NCBI RefSeq assembly: GCF_037126465.1
Contig: NC_088206.1
Span: 67,025,687 to 67,089,686, forward strand
Direction: 5' to 3'
Length of the DNA: 64,000 nucleotides
Source: Ornithodoros turicata
Lineage: Eukaryota; Arthropoda; Arachnida; Ixodida; Argasidae
Shown piece by piece: positions 9,295-29,000 of the stretch. Numbering within the stretch: position 1 is the stretch's first letter; each line of letters starts with the position of its first letter. A model generated the notes under the pieces. It saw only the letters and a program-made list of their open reading frames with translations, was not told the DNA's origin and did no database searches. The translations under genes and the position numbers were made by a program.

Positions 9295-10517
9295 ATGGAG
9301 ACTATTTTTCACGAGAAGGTATGGGCGTGGTTGAGAAAGGCTTGTATTGATCTCTCCATATCGATAGCTCGATACACATTGTACCATTAAAAACGTGTCT
9401 TAAATGCAGCAAGAAGGTTCGTTATGCGCCCAGCACTGCCTGAATGGACTTCTACAGGGCGAGTACTTCACCGCGGTTGATCTTGCAACGCTCGCTCAGC
9501 AGATAGACGAACAAGAACGTGAAACCATGGCAGAAGGTGGTGTACACAGCGAAGACTACCGGCGTTTCTTACACGTGCGTTACACTTGATCGTAATCTCG
9601 TTCTTACATTTTTGAAGTGCAGATAATGACAGATCTTCCGATGTTTCTCTTTTTATGTCGTCTGCTAGTTTAATAGTTCCTGCATTTTTGTCGTCTGCCA
9701 GAATGTGCCCGTTCCGCTCCCGTCGTCTGCTTGTTTCATAATTCCTGTTTCCATGTCTTCTGCAAGGTAGCAGCCTTCCAGCAACCTGGATGACAGTGGC
9801 TACTTTTCCGTACAAGTGATCGCAAGTGCACTCAAAGTATGGGGATTGGAGCTGGTTCCGTACAGCAGCAGCGATCCAGTAGCACAAGCTGCACAACGTG
9901 ATCCGACGCAAGTCTCATTGCAAATTACGTCAACCTTTAGCCAATCAACATTGCAGGCGTAGGTGCAGTGACGTTACCTATAAACCTTTTTTTTTTATTT
10001 TTACTGCAGGAAACAGAAAGCATACATCTGCAACTACAAGGAGCATTGGTTTACAGTCCGCAGACTTGGCAACCAGTGGGTCAACCTTAATTCCTTGTTA
10101 TCAGGCCCAGAACTGATATCGAGCACCTACTTATCCATGTTTCTGGTGCAGCTACAGCAAGAAGGTACAGTGTGATAGCAAACATTGTTATTCACTCCCA
10201 TCCTAATTTTGGGTGTGACTCCATAGGCTATTCCATTTTCGTTGTGGTGGGGGTCCTGCCAGAATGTGAGGCAGACAGCGCCCTTGACATGCACATGGCT
10301 GCAGATGAGGAGGAACGCCAGCTACAAGAGGCTCTTCAACAGAGCTTGCAACTGCCCTCAAGTTCAGGTAAATTATTTAACGGTAACAGCAGTGTTGTTT
10401 ACGCGTCATACAATCTCTTTTGCAGGCGAATCATTATCATCCCAGTCCCAAAGCGTGCCCGAGATGTCAGAAGAGGAAATGCTGCAGGCTGCATTGCGGA
10501 TGTCCCTGGAATCTTGA
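9295..10517 (+). CDS. ATXN3: Ataxin-3-like Josephin deubiquitinase
   Basis: Cysteine protease that trims ubiquitin chains. Six exons: 9295-9318, 9410-9574, 9771-9907, 10010-10164, 10227-10367, 10426-10517; together 714 nt, 237 residues. The Josephin domain (1 to about 180) keeps the catalytic Cys14 in QEGSLCAQHCLN, the His in NYKEHWFTVR (about 121) and the Asn in QWVNLNS (about 134). Two ubiquitin-interacting motifs follow, DEEERQLQEALQQSL and SEEEMLQAALRMSLES. Compared with human ATXN3 (361) the region between the UIMs, including the polyglutamine stretch, is missing. Exon 3 ends in a GC donor (GAC|GCAAGT, 9908). Introns are 58-196 bases. The start METIFHEK matches the family. The 3' end converges on TAF10. 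Confidence 0.95.
9657..9763. repeat. Phased GTCGTCTGC repeat in ATXN3 intron 2
   Basis: GTCGTCTGC occurs at 9657, 9690 and 9722, with the one-mismatch copy GTCTTCTGC at 9755, a spacing of 32-33 bases. Units also share a weaker TTCCTG core. The array fills most of the intron up to the acceptor at 9770. Confidence 0.7.
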
Positions 10518-10599
10518 CGTCTGCCTAACAATTAACCCGTAGTGCTTCCAAAATACTTCTGGGTTCACATATTATTTCAGACTTTCCCAGTGCAGAGTC

Positions 10600-10605
10600 T
10601 TTATT
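10600..10605 (-). terminator. Putative TAF10 poly(A) signal
   Basis: AATAAA on the minus strand lies about 315 bases after the TAF10 stop and about 85 bases beyond the ATXN3 stop, so the two convergent 3' ends are close or overlapping. Confidence 0.5.
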
Positions 10606-10920
10606 TTCGACATGCTTATAAATTTTTGCACAATACATCCACTCTGGTCTCTTGAAATGTTAGTTTTTTGACGCAGACACGGTGTAGATACTACGCATGT
10701 CCACTCGAGAGAGCTGATAGAACCGCGGCTAGCTGGCGGAGATCCATAGCATAGTAAACCCCCCGAAGTTGAGGGAAACACGAAGAACGTATCGTGTCAT
10801 TCTTCGAGTTTACCTCAAGCTTGGGAGGTTTTACTAAGCCAAGTATGTCCACATACTGTACACGGACTCAGACATTATGGCGCCTTACATTTTCTTCGAG
10901 CACAGCAACGGTTAAGTGGT

Positions 10921-11283
10921 TCACACAAAGTAGTACGGCTTCTTCACATTGATGCCGTGCTCGAGCAAGGCGGGGCTCAAATCCTCCATGGTAAGGGTGT
11001 ACCGCTTGTCTTTGGTGGCCTTTTTGCTCTGACCGGCCCCGCGCATCTTGCAGTGTTGTAGAGCGTCGTTGGCAATGTCCGAGATAAACTTCTGCGCCGC
11101 GATCGATATCAGTCTCACCACACGAGGATCACTGGCTTCGAAACCTGCACGGTTGAGAAAATGTGACGTGACCGCATCGGGAATCGTAGGAGAGTAGTCT
11201 TCTAGTTGTAGAAGCAGGTCTGCCAAGGATTGTGAAGAACCACTGTTGGCCGCTGCACTGTTTTGGGATGACGATTCAGCCAT
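10921..11283 (-). CDS. TAF10: TFIID/SAGA subunit TAF10
   Basis: Histone-fold subunit of the general transcription factor TFIID and the SAGA coactivator. The 120-residue protein has a short serine/alanine-rich N-terminus and then the highly conserved fold: [65 protein letters not shown] and the terminal [11 protein letters not shown] basic linker ([10 protein letters not shown]) sits between helices as in the family. The ORF has no intron. The ATG starts the only plausible N-terminus, MAESSSQNS. It is divergent from the glucuronosyltransferase gene (about 0.85 kb away) and convergent with ATXN3. Confidence 0.96.
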   Translation of the reverse strand: MAESSSQNSAAANSGSSQSLADLLLQLEDYSPTIPDAVTSHFLNRAGFEASDPRVVRLISIAAQKFISDIANDALQHCKMRGAGQSKKATKDKRYTLTMEDLSPALLEHGINVKKPYYFV

Positions 11284-11289
11284 TATTAA

Positions 11290-12130
11290 GCCTTTTCAAC
11301 GAAAAATCACAACGCGATTGAAACGTGTTTGCTAACGCTCACAACAGAACAACAAGGGAACAACAACGCGGTCAGGTTGGCATTGGCTTGGATCTGGCTC
11401 GTTGCAGAAACACAAAAACAAAAAAAAAAAAAAAAAAAAAAAACACTAATTCTTGTCACCACCTGCTGGTGCAACTTGGAAACTCAACAGATGCAGACGA
11501 TGGGAACACGAACAAAACTCCACCTTTAAAAATATTTGGACAAAATGGTGAGGGACCGGAAAAGCTCGAGACGAGCGTTTTTTCGCATATTGTTTTCATT
11601 TTTTCACGTTCCCTACTTTGGCGTTTCAGAGCCGCATCGGTGTCGCCATCAGCGCGTCTCGCTAAGCCTAACTAAAACGCGAACTTTGGCATTTGTTTTC
11701 AAACGATGTTTCCGTCGAATTATACCTGACCCTGTTGAAACATCATTAAAGCCATGCCATGCTGGGATCTTAAGAAAATCACCCCTGCACGAAGCATCGC
11801 GCAAAAATGTCCTTGGTAAGTTGTCACAAACGTGAAACACTCCGTTGGAAATCAGTTGCGGCGAAGGGAAAACCTTCCGAAAATATCATTACGAAGGTAA
11901 TCAACTTCAGATGGCGATAGCTATATTGAACAAGTAACGTTGAACGAAGGAGCTCTCATGTTCAGATTAAGGCGACATGTAGCGTGGTCGAAGGAAAGAG
12001 CTGAAGGAGGAGACAAGCTACCTGACACCGTCTAAAGTATCCACACCTGCTTAGTCAGGATTCCTGTTTTTGTATTTTTATGAAACAGCGGTGGGGGGAA
12101 TCGACACCCGCCTGTTGCCTCCTCAACGTA
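11290..12130. other. Divergent promoter region of TAF10 and the glucuronosyltransferase
   Basis: It holds an A homopolymer of about 25 bases near 11419-11443 and no recognisable element or gene. Regulatory sites for both genes are expected here but I cannot name any. Confidence 0.4.
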
Positions 12131-12138
12131 TACTCTCC

Positions 12139-13635
12139 ATGCTGCACATGACATGTGCTTCTGCCATATTCATGCATTGGAAACCTTGGCGTTTCTCACA
12201 GTTCATGTGCAGAACAAGACAAAGAAAATTCCTGGCTAAGATCGGACTGTCTGCCTGTGGGATCCTGACACTGATATGGGTCACCAAATACTGTATGTTC
12301 TGTTTTGGAGTTATGGATAGCTATTCTGATAAGTATAAAAGATATGATGGAAGTGTCTTTGAAGTGTTTCAGTTTGATTACAGACTTGGCCGGACACTAC
12401 CCACAGGAATCGTGGGTAAACCGTCAAAGGTGGAACGGGTGTCTGCGTACTGTGGTACGTACTCTCTATGCGTGCCCACTGCCCATTTGTAAAACAATGT
12501 TCTAACGTGTCTACAGGTCAACCGGGCACGGAAACAGGACCCAGGTTGTGCGGAAGACATCTGGAGAAACTTGGGTGCGGATGATCTCCCAGTTATTTAT
12601 GTGATCACGCCCACCTATGCCCGCCCCGTACAGAAAGCAGAACTCACGAGGCTCTCCTATACTTTTGCTTTGGTAAATTACTTTAATAGCATTGTACAGT
12701 ATTTCATTGAACCGGTCGCCAGCGGTGCAGGAAAGTGTTCCATGACATGTACGATTTCAGCTCTTCGCATTTCAGCTTCAGTACCACATTTAAAATGGGC
12801 TTCAGCGCAACAAGAAGAATGTGTTTCCTTGAAACCACATCAGCAGTACAACATCAACAGCTTATTCAACACATTTGTAATCCCTCTCTCGCAGGTGCCA
12901 AATTTACACTGGATCGTGGTTGAAGATGCGTCCCAGAGCTCAACGTTGGTAAAAGGCGTGCTGGAACGAAGCGGGATGCCGTACACTCTCCTCAACACTT
13001 TGACGCCACCCGACATAAAGCCGAGACCCAACGATCCGTCGTGGGTTCGGCCCCGCGGCGTTGCTCAGCGTAATGCCGCGCTGCGCTGGCTCCGCAGTCA
13101 CGCGGAAACGTTGGACCCACGAGCTGTCGTTTATTTTGCAGACGACGATAACACGTACGACGTTCGTCTCTTTGAAGAGGTACGCTTTTGGAATATATAC
13201 TTTGTTCTACGGTCAAATAGCGGAAATGTGAGAAAGGTTTTCCCCCTCCCCCAGATGCGCTTCACGCGTCGCGTGTCTGTCTGGCCCGTCGGACTTGTCG
13301 GCGGTCTCTACGTGGAGCGTCCGGTGCTGGGGAGCAACGGCTCCGTAGTCGGCTGGAATTCCGTCTGGAGACCGCAGCGACCGTACCCCATCGACATGGC
13401 CGGATTCGCCGTGTCGCTACGGCTTCTTCTGCATCAAATCGAGGCAGAGTTCACGGTGCAAGTTTCACGCGGCTATCAGGAGTCGCACCTCATTGGCCAG
13501 TTGGTGTCTGGACTCAGTGAGCTCGAACCCAAAGCTCAAAATGAGGTGCTCGTGTGGCATACAAGGACAGAGAAGCCAAAGCTGAAGCAGGAGGCTAAGC
13601 TCAAGGTGCCTTCAAACTTTGGGATTGAAGTTTAG
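12139..13635 (+). CDS. B3GAT3: Glucuronosyltransferase I (B3GAT3-like, GT43)
   Basis: Type II Golgi enzyme of family GT43 that adds the last glucuronic acid to the Gal-Gal-Xyl linker on which heparan and chondroitin sulfate are built. Five exons: 12139-12292, 12384-12454, 12517-12672, 12895-13179, 13255-13635; 1047 nt, 348 residues, human 335. A short basic N-terminus and membrane anchor ([17 protein letters not shown]) precede a stem. The catalytic part has [26 protein letters not shown], the metal-binding [38 protein letters not shown] and [11 protein letters not shown], ending GIEV like the human enzyme. The start could be the ATG at 12139 or at 12172 (11 residues shorter). Exon 2 (stem) rests on phase and splice sites only. 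It could be another GT43 paralogue, but the motifs favour GlcAT-I. Confidence 0.9.
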
Positions 13636-13639
13636 AACG

Positions 13640-14053
13640 TGTTATGAAACCCGTCTTGTGTAAGCCAAGACCTATTGTGGGTGTGCCATTACGGGTTAGG
13701 TCACAAGCACAGCTGTGTGAAGATCCTCTGTGTAGCTTTCCTCGTGTGGTTTCAGGTTTTACTTTGTTTTTTAATTGGTGGAAGGCAAATACTTAAGTGT
13801 TATTTCAGGAGCTGTAAAAAAAAAAGGGTCGAATCGTGCAATATTGGGTGGAAGAGTAGATTTTGGGCCTGACAAAAAGAAAGCTGTGCTGAATGTGCAC
13901 TGCCTAGCATTTTCTGATGCCTTTATTGGTATAGATGAATTCACACTTTGCGAGTTTGTTTTTGAAATTTTTTTGGTCCTACTTAAGGTCTATACTTAAC
14001 GTACTTGTCAACTTTGTTACTGTTCCTGCTTTTGCAGCTTGATTGATGAGTTG
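13640..14053. other. 3' flank of the glucuronosyltransferase gene
   Basis: Probably 3' untranslated sequence; no domain is visible in the short frames here. An AATAAA at 15161-15166, beyond a hAT remnant, could end this transcript just before the convergent RIOX1 stop. Confidence 0.35.
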
Positions 14054-14645
14054 CACTAGAGCTCTGCACGGGCCAGCTTTTCCAGGCCCGAAAAATGGCC
14101 CGACCGGACCCAAAAATTCAGCAAATAGAGCTCGGCCTAGGATTTCCAGCCGTGACTTACGCGTCTCTAGAGCTTATCAAACAAATTTCTACGTAGATTT
14201 ATAAGAAGAGAAGACAAGGCCACAAACATACAACAACTGGTGGTTTAACGCTGCAACAGCACGAGATCAAAGTAAATACAGAACGCACATCGTCACACTA
14301 CAAGTTTTTGCGGAGGTAGAGGACGTTGTCGACAAACTCCTGCTCCCGATCCCTACCCCTGTCACTAAGCTTTGCGAACGTGATTGTGAAAGATACGAGG
14401 ATTCAAGAAGAATGTGACGAGGCTTTGAGAAGGTTCGAGAGTGTCGACATCATATGTGTAATGCAGTGTCCTTTGCTTGTTTTTGCAAATATATGCGCAG
14501 GAATGATGCAAGCGTGTGATGGTATAAACTAATATAGTCCTGCATTGTGTGGAATTAGCTGCGTGACCCAGCCGAGCCAGGCTCTCGGAAACATGTTTGT
14601 CGGCCCAGGATCGCCCCGGAGCACAGAGCCAATAAGAAGCCCGCT
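14054..14645. mobile_element. Decayed hAT-like element, copy 1
   Basis: It starts TAGAGCTCTGCACGGGCC and is similar throughout to the element at 59145-60167. Shared blocks include TCTCGGCCTAG..TTTCCAG, TTGTCGACAAACTCCT, ATGCAGTGTCC..TTGCTTG and TGGAATTAGCTGCGTGACCC. Its right terminal repeat is lost. Confidence 0.75.
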
Positions 14646-14649
14646 ACTT

Positions 14650-15180
14650 GCAGTTGCACTATGTAATTTGACTCAAAACTGACATCCATCATTTGCACAG
14701 CAGAGGATATTTCACCTGAGATGTGCCTCAACATTTGGTTAATTTGGGCAAAATCTCTTCATTGTCGCTGCAGCATCCTGGGGCATAAAGCACTCAGTGC
14801 CTTATTAATGCAGGGTTGCAAAAATATAACCAGGACAGCACAGAGATTGTCTGGCTATGTCGGCTAGTAACCATTAGTTACGCTACATGTAGGCTGTTGT
14901 ACATATTGAGTGCCAGCAGGTGTCAAACTAGTCTTCCGTACATCCGTACTCGTTGAACATCATCTCGCATATTTCATATATGTGTATTCACACGTTGTTG
15001 TACAGCATCATGTGTAGTAGACAGCTTTACAAAGAATGAATGAATTAAAATAGCATTCCTATTGTGGTTTACACCGTCAAAACGCCAAAAGGAAATGTTT
15101 GTATATATCCTCATTTACTTTTACGGTTGAATGACTGAAATTATTTCTGTTACCTTTTGAAATAAAATACTGTGATACAG
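14650..15180. other. Intergenic stretch between the glucuronosyltransferase and RIOX1
   Basis: AT-rich sequence with an AATAAA on the plus strand at 15161-15166. Nothing else is recognised. Confidence 0.4.
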
Positions 15181-15190
15181 TTATGGCGCC

Positions 15191-22959
<7,769 letters not shown>

Positions 22960-23318
22960 AACCACGTGTGAAGCACCGCAACTTCAAAACAAGACAGAAA
23001 ACCGAAAAGGCTCACGGGATTACTTTTGCGCAGTGTTCCGAAACTAACGGTGACCATCTCAACAGCAGAGTGCTTCTTTCGGTTTCAGTTTCGCGTTCCT
23101 CGCCATTGAAATTTATTGATAATGGGTTTAAGTGTCGTAATGCTATGGTAATGGCCATAGTAATACACATGAAATCGTCTTTGAATGCTAGATAAGATAT
23201 TGTCTATTTTCTGTTCATTTTTCAATGTTAATTGAGAAATTAAGATTGTCCCACCTGTTGCAGAAAACGGCCTTCCAAAAGCAGACGATGAAGCAGACAA
23301 GATGAGTAGAGTAGACTG
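22960..23318. other. RIOX1 upstream region
   Basis: This should contain the RIOX1 promoter and leader. I recognise no specific element; there is an AT-rich stretch at 23100-23250. Confidence 0.4.
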
Positions 23319-24922
23319 ACCGCCGTATTCTTGAACAAGCCTCGACTCGACGCTCCGCCTCGACTCCAACGAGTGGAGGAAAGTGGCGCTGCGCTGCTCC
23401 ACTCGAAGAGCCCATGCGTTTCATGAACCCGCTTCGGGGATTCCTCCGCCAAGGCGCTCCTCGAGAAACAGTCCTCGAATAAAGCTGTAGTCTCGTCCCC
23501 AGCCGTCTTTCGGGACCACTCGAAAATGTTAATTATCGCGCTTAAAACACACTTATGGCACGAAAAATAAATGTAATTCTTTACTTTATTTCGACCAACG
23601 TGCATTACAAATACAAACACAAAGGTCTGCAAGTGTTTGAAGAAGGGTGCAGGTGTTTCGAACAGGGAAACAGACTGATAGGTTTCCTAGTTTTCTGGTC
23701 TGGCAATTACAACCACAACGGCAGCAGCTAGCTTAATGGTCACCTCGTATCAAATAATATGAAAGATGATGTCACTGCTTGTCACTCTTCTATTATGTTA
23801 CAATATGTGGCGTGAATGACTGTTTGTTAGCGGATGGGTACGTTTACCCAACGCCTTGAGGGTAGCTATAAACAATCAAACAAACAAAACAGATTTTACA
23901 ACAACATCCCGAGCAAAGAATCGGGGAGACCATTCTTGGGGAGTCACCGCGAGCATGTCGTACGAACTTTTATGGCCCTCAATCGCGCTCTGCCTAAACG
24001 GTGGAGCCTGTTATCCCACCCAACAAACGGAATTCGTACTATTGGAACAACAACTGCAAAAAAAAGAAAACGAGAGGAAAAAAAAAACATGAATGGAAGA
24101 TTTGTTGAGCCGTTTAGGTGATAGCTGGAGCAGGGGTTGGGCCAGCTTGATACAGTATAAAGATTACGGAAAAACATTGAGGAGGCAGATCAGATGTTTA
24201 TTTTTTTAGATCTACAGTCAATGCATTGTTTCTTTTTTTGCACCACTTTTTGCGTGAAAACATCCTTCAAATACACCTTCTTTGTGCTAAATAGCGCGAC
24301 AGAAGGAAAATTTATTACACCTTGTCTTGAAAAGTGTGCTTGCGAGAAGGTGTGGGATTTTTTCCACAACGCGGCACACCGTCGTTTCTGACACATTCAC
24401 AATGTCTCCCGTGGCAGTTCGAAAAGTCCTAACGCCATAAAATCACATGTCGACGGGCAGCTGTAGCACAGGAGGTAGAGGCAGCCCACGATTGCACACA
24501 TTTTCCTCCACTGGCAATGTATCCAAAAGGCTTCGTACGGTTTTCTTCATGAAGCGGTACCGTATACCATATGAGGAACTCGTGATCATCAAAATGGTCA
24601 AAAGGAGTTTGATGGCCCCTTATTGAACGTTGTCGCCCAGTGGTAATGTTCTCAGCACCCAGTTAAATGCCATCGTGGCACAAAACGCAGTCGATAGACG
24701 CAGCGAACGACCCGTCTTCCGCCATGACACCAGCCAAACTCGAGTTGAGGAGCGTTCTCAAGGTAGCACCGATGTTACCTCGAGATTTTGGAGGAATGCA
24801 CGGAGGAATTCCTCAACTCGAGGGGCGTTTCGAGTCAAGGTCGATTTATGAAGCGCAAAACCGCCCTCGAGGAGCAGCTCGAGTCGAGTTTCGAGTCGAG
24901 GCTCGTTCAAGAATACGGCGGT
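23319..24922. mobile_element. Possible 1.6-kb DNA element with inverted ends
   Basis: ACCGCCGTATTCTTGAAC plus CCTCGACTCGA at 23319 is mirrored by TCGAGTCGAGG plus GTTCAAGAATACGGCGGT ending at 24922. Both ends are followed by CTCGA-rich sequence. No transposase frame is visible. It may be one non-autonomous element or two inverted copies of a smaller repeat. Confidence 0.55.
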
Positions 24923-25630
24923 GAGGGAAGTGAGAAAATAAACGGAAGACAATGATATTGATATGCTTTTATTGAAGCACTGACGGAGGGCATACACGTC
25001 TAGACAAATTCGTTTCGGTTGCAATGAATTATTATTTACAGCAGCACGCGCGCAATGAAAAAACAAAAATCTTTGTTCGCGTCATCACGAAAATTGGGAA
25101 GGGGGATGTCAGCACATAGCAGCACCATGGCCGTGATGAGAATCGTGAAAACATGTCCTCCTTCTGTGAGCAGTCTTCTCGTGCGAGCAACTCCCCAAGG
25201 TGGAGACCCACCTCAATATGTACACTTTGCGAGCAATTCCGACCGAAACTATCGCGCAACGAGATTTTCGCGTTCAATATTGCACCCGTTCGCTGTCGCT
25301 CGTGATTTGTTTCGCTGTTTTGGCGACGCGCTTGCACATGGAAGTAAGGCTTTTTACTTCGCTCGATATGTGACAAGCTGATACTATGCCTGCCGACTTC
25401 ACGATACTATAGTCAACAACATGCAGCCCTGTTCACTTCAAATTACATACACATTAGGCGTCGCTCATCTTACAGTCCCCGCCCCACACAAATTACTGTT
25501 AACTTCTTTATACCGGGTATGTACGCGAGTGACATTCCCCCAGAAGACTCCAGCCGAAGATGAGCAAAACGTAATAACTTTCTGCTGGCACGTAATCGGC
25601 TAACGTGTGAGTACCCTGCGGCTCAGCCAC
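24923..25630. other. Unassigned intergenic sequence
   Basis: Short overlapping frames only; no domain, RNA or repeat recognised. Confidence 0.4.
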
Positions 25631-25635
25631 AAGAC

Positions 25636-25775
25636 AGTCCGTAGCAGACGACAGGGCACATGGTGTCGTCTGCTATGTGGGCAGCACGCCCGTCCGTCCC
25701 GTAATGTCTTTTTTTTTTTTTTTACTTTTCTTCCACTAGAATATTCCGCGGGAATGTCGTTCGTGTGAGCATAGG
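25636..25775. repeat. GTCGTCTGC hairpin repeat, copy A
   Basis: CCGTAGCAGACGACAGG is followed 13 bases later by GTCGTCTGCTA, forming an 11-bp stem, and about 60 bases later by TTCTTCCACTAGAATATTCC. The same order is seen near 50796 and 54432. Confidence 0.65.
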
Positions 25776-26057
25776 GTTAATTTCATTCGGTCCACACCCA
25801 ACGTATAGAATTTTCTATGTCACTTCACACGAGCAAGCCTTCGCCAAAAATAAACTTCGCATTAACCGAGTCTCGCATTAGCGAAACCTCCGATTAACTC
25901 CCCGTCTCGTCTGCTACGCGGAGTCACAGCTGCGACCGAGAGAGTCCCTCCATTCGCTGTTGTCGACGATGAGGGTATTATGTTGGCCGTATTCCCTGCT
26001 GGTCGTGGTGGTGGGGACGTTGCCGTCACGGAAGGAGACCGCACCCCGGACGTCGCA

Positions 26058-29000
26058 CTAGGACTGGTACTGGAGCACTGGAGCGGCGGCGGCGTGGGAC
26101 CCGCCATTCACACGCAGGGCCGAGAAGCTACGATTGTACCAGTCGTCGTCTAGGCCAGAACCCGCGGACGTCTGCGGGTGGGCGAAGGGTTGCGGGGACG
26201 CACCGTATGGTGGGTACCTGGGAGGAATTGGACGTGTTATGGAGAAAATCGTTGTCTGTACTCTCACTAAAGGGGGGATTTGAAAATAAGAAAAGCAAAA
26301 GAACGCACACCCTATATGTATAAATAGGTTACGCATATTTCTGTTTTTATGTTTGAAAAAGAAGTTGTTTGTTTCGTTGTCAGTGTTGGCATACACAATG
26401 AGGTTTGTGCAGTGACGTCACGTTTGGTCACGTGACATGGGAAAAACAAACAGTAGGAGGGCATGCCGTTAGCTGTATCATGCTGCTGCCTCATTCGGTC
26501 CACAATATGGCGCCTCTGACTCATCGCCATGGCCGTGTTTTCCCATGTCAAACGGCTCAAAGGTTACGCGTGACGTCATATGCACGAGCCTCATTATGCA
26601 AGAAAAACAACAACAACAAAGAAACAAGCGCTAAGGTGAACTACAAGCACGTCGAGCGCCCGTCTGTCATAGTTCCGGTTTTGGTCCGGAATGCGCACAC
26701 GGGCAGCGGAGGGGTCGGTGGGGAGTGGGCGACAGCGTGAATAAGCTGGGATACTGCAAATTATGCGGTAAATCCACTTAGGTAATTTTGTATTGCCGAA
26801 ACTTGAATTACAAACATGTGTTGTGGAACATGACGCTTGCCAGCGTAGCAAATCATACGTGAGATAGGTTCGATAAACAAAATAGTTCGACATACATTGT
26901 TCAAGACACCGTACTGTTATACTTCAGTGACGGGAAGGGCCCTGAAACCGCAGGTTTTTCGGGTATCGCTTCTCGGCCTTTTGGCTAAGATCATATGTGT
27001 AGTTTCTGTTCTTATCAGCCTAATATCTGATACGGGTTCCATCGGAACCTGCGATATTAACGCTATTTTTGTAACGCGACAGTGTGTACGAGGCTAGCCT
27101 CGCCACTGTCACGGGTTGTCTTGGCATAGCACTGCAGCCAAGTACAGTCCACTAGAAATGAATCAAAAAGCAGAAATAAAGGTTTAAGAATGTACTGGTG
27201 ATTCAGTTAACAAAAACGGAAACAGTCACAGATGGCGCTGCCCGTTTTGCAAGTTGTTGTCTATTTGTCGTCGCTGCTTTGAATATAAAACCTGTTAAAT
27301 TAAAGTCCCATGTCGATCTTGCTCACTGACTTCTACACTATTAGTTCTATACTAATGACTCTAATACTAGTATATACTACGTGGGTTGCGCATACAGCGC
27401 CCTCTTCAAAGGAGAGGAGTTTCGTCCAATTGGTCAACATCCGAGCGACGTCACATCCTGTTCTACATATCGTCTGCTCTACTTTCGCGGCTGCTGGGCC
27501 TAGCTACGGGACGGGACCTTGGTATTGCAATTTTCAGCAACCGTACACTTGCGACGATGAATGGGATTGCATGTCTCAATTTGGTATTGCATTCAATAGT
27601 CATCTGCTGTAAAGAAGTTCTGATAGCTTGATAGGCTTTAACGACGTGACGTAGTCAAGTCTGCCAATCACGACGTGCTTTCAGCGGCCGTTGCCACACT
27701 CTTAAAAATGAACTTCACCACATAGCACGCTCCTAGCCAACCATCACCCCGAATGACAACGTTCTCGCCCCTGATTTGTTGAAAACGGGAGGAGGAGCCT
27801 ATTTTGTGCCGTGCATAATGGACACAAAATAGGCTCCTCCTCCCGTTTTCAACAAATCAGGGGCGAGAACGTTGTCATTCGGGGTGATGGTTGGCTAGGA
27901 GCGTGCTATGTGGTGAAGTTCATTTTTAAGAGTGCACGGGGACGAGCAGCATGGGCAGCCACAGAAAGCCTAGTTTATATATGTCCACGTGCGAAGGAGT
28001 GAGAGGAGGCAAAAATGAGGCTTTCTGTGTCTAGAAGTGACGTTGGCGGTAGTGTATACAGAGTGACTTGAGCTCGGTATACCTTGCAGGCGCGTAGGCT
28101 GTAGGGTAAGCAGCCGCCCTGTGTGCCGCGGGTCCATACATGGCTGCCGCTGGTGAACGCATCATGCCATTGCAGGCCGCGGCCGGCAGCACCGAGGGCG
28201 CCGCCAGGGCCTTCTGAAGCTGCTTCTCTTGCTTGCGGTACTTGGCACGACGGTTCTGAAACCACACCTGAAAGCAACATATCATCAGGGTCGCCGGGCA
28301 GTAATAGTGTACGTCCAAACACTGGTAAAGTGGGCAGGGAGCATCTTTACAAGATGCACTGTCATTGGCTATTAGTAGTGCTACAAAACCGATCGCAGCA
28401 GTCGTTTGGTGACCAGAAATGGTGAGGGGAGTGGTAAAGGATTCGGTTTTTGTATCCATCGCTGCCCTACACTCTTAAAAATGAACTTCACCGCATAGCT
28501 CGCGCCTAGCCAACCATCATCTCCAATGATATCGTTATCTTCCCTGATTAGTTGAAAACGGCAGGCGTACGCCTTTTTTGTGACAATTATCAACAGCATA
28601 AGTGTCACAAAAAAAGGCGTATACGCCTCCCGTTTTCAACAAATCAGGGAAGATAACGATATCATTTGAGATGATGGTTGGCTAGGAGCGTGCTATGCGG
28701 TGAAGTTCATTTTTAAGAGTGTACATGTGGATGTGTAAGGGGAACACTTCAACAGATGGCATGCGTACACCGTTTTGTGACGTTCTGAAACAAAGTAATG
28801 AAAAGGCAAATAGGGTGTATTCACACGACGTCAAGCGAACACGTTTGACTGCCATGGTGGTGTGTTCACTCTTTCGGCGTAGCTGCCGAGATTATCAGCG
28901 TTTGCTAGAAAACGAAGCCTAGAATGGTGTTTCGAAATCCGGTCGCTTCAGTACCCTTGTTTTATAAAAAAACAAAACAAAAAGCTTCGTAATTGTTCTT

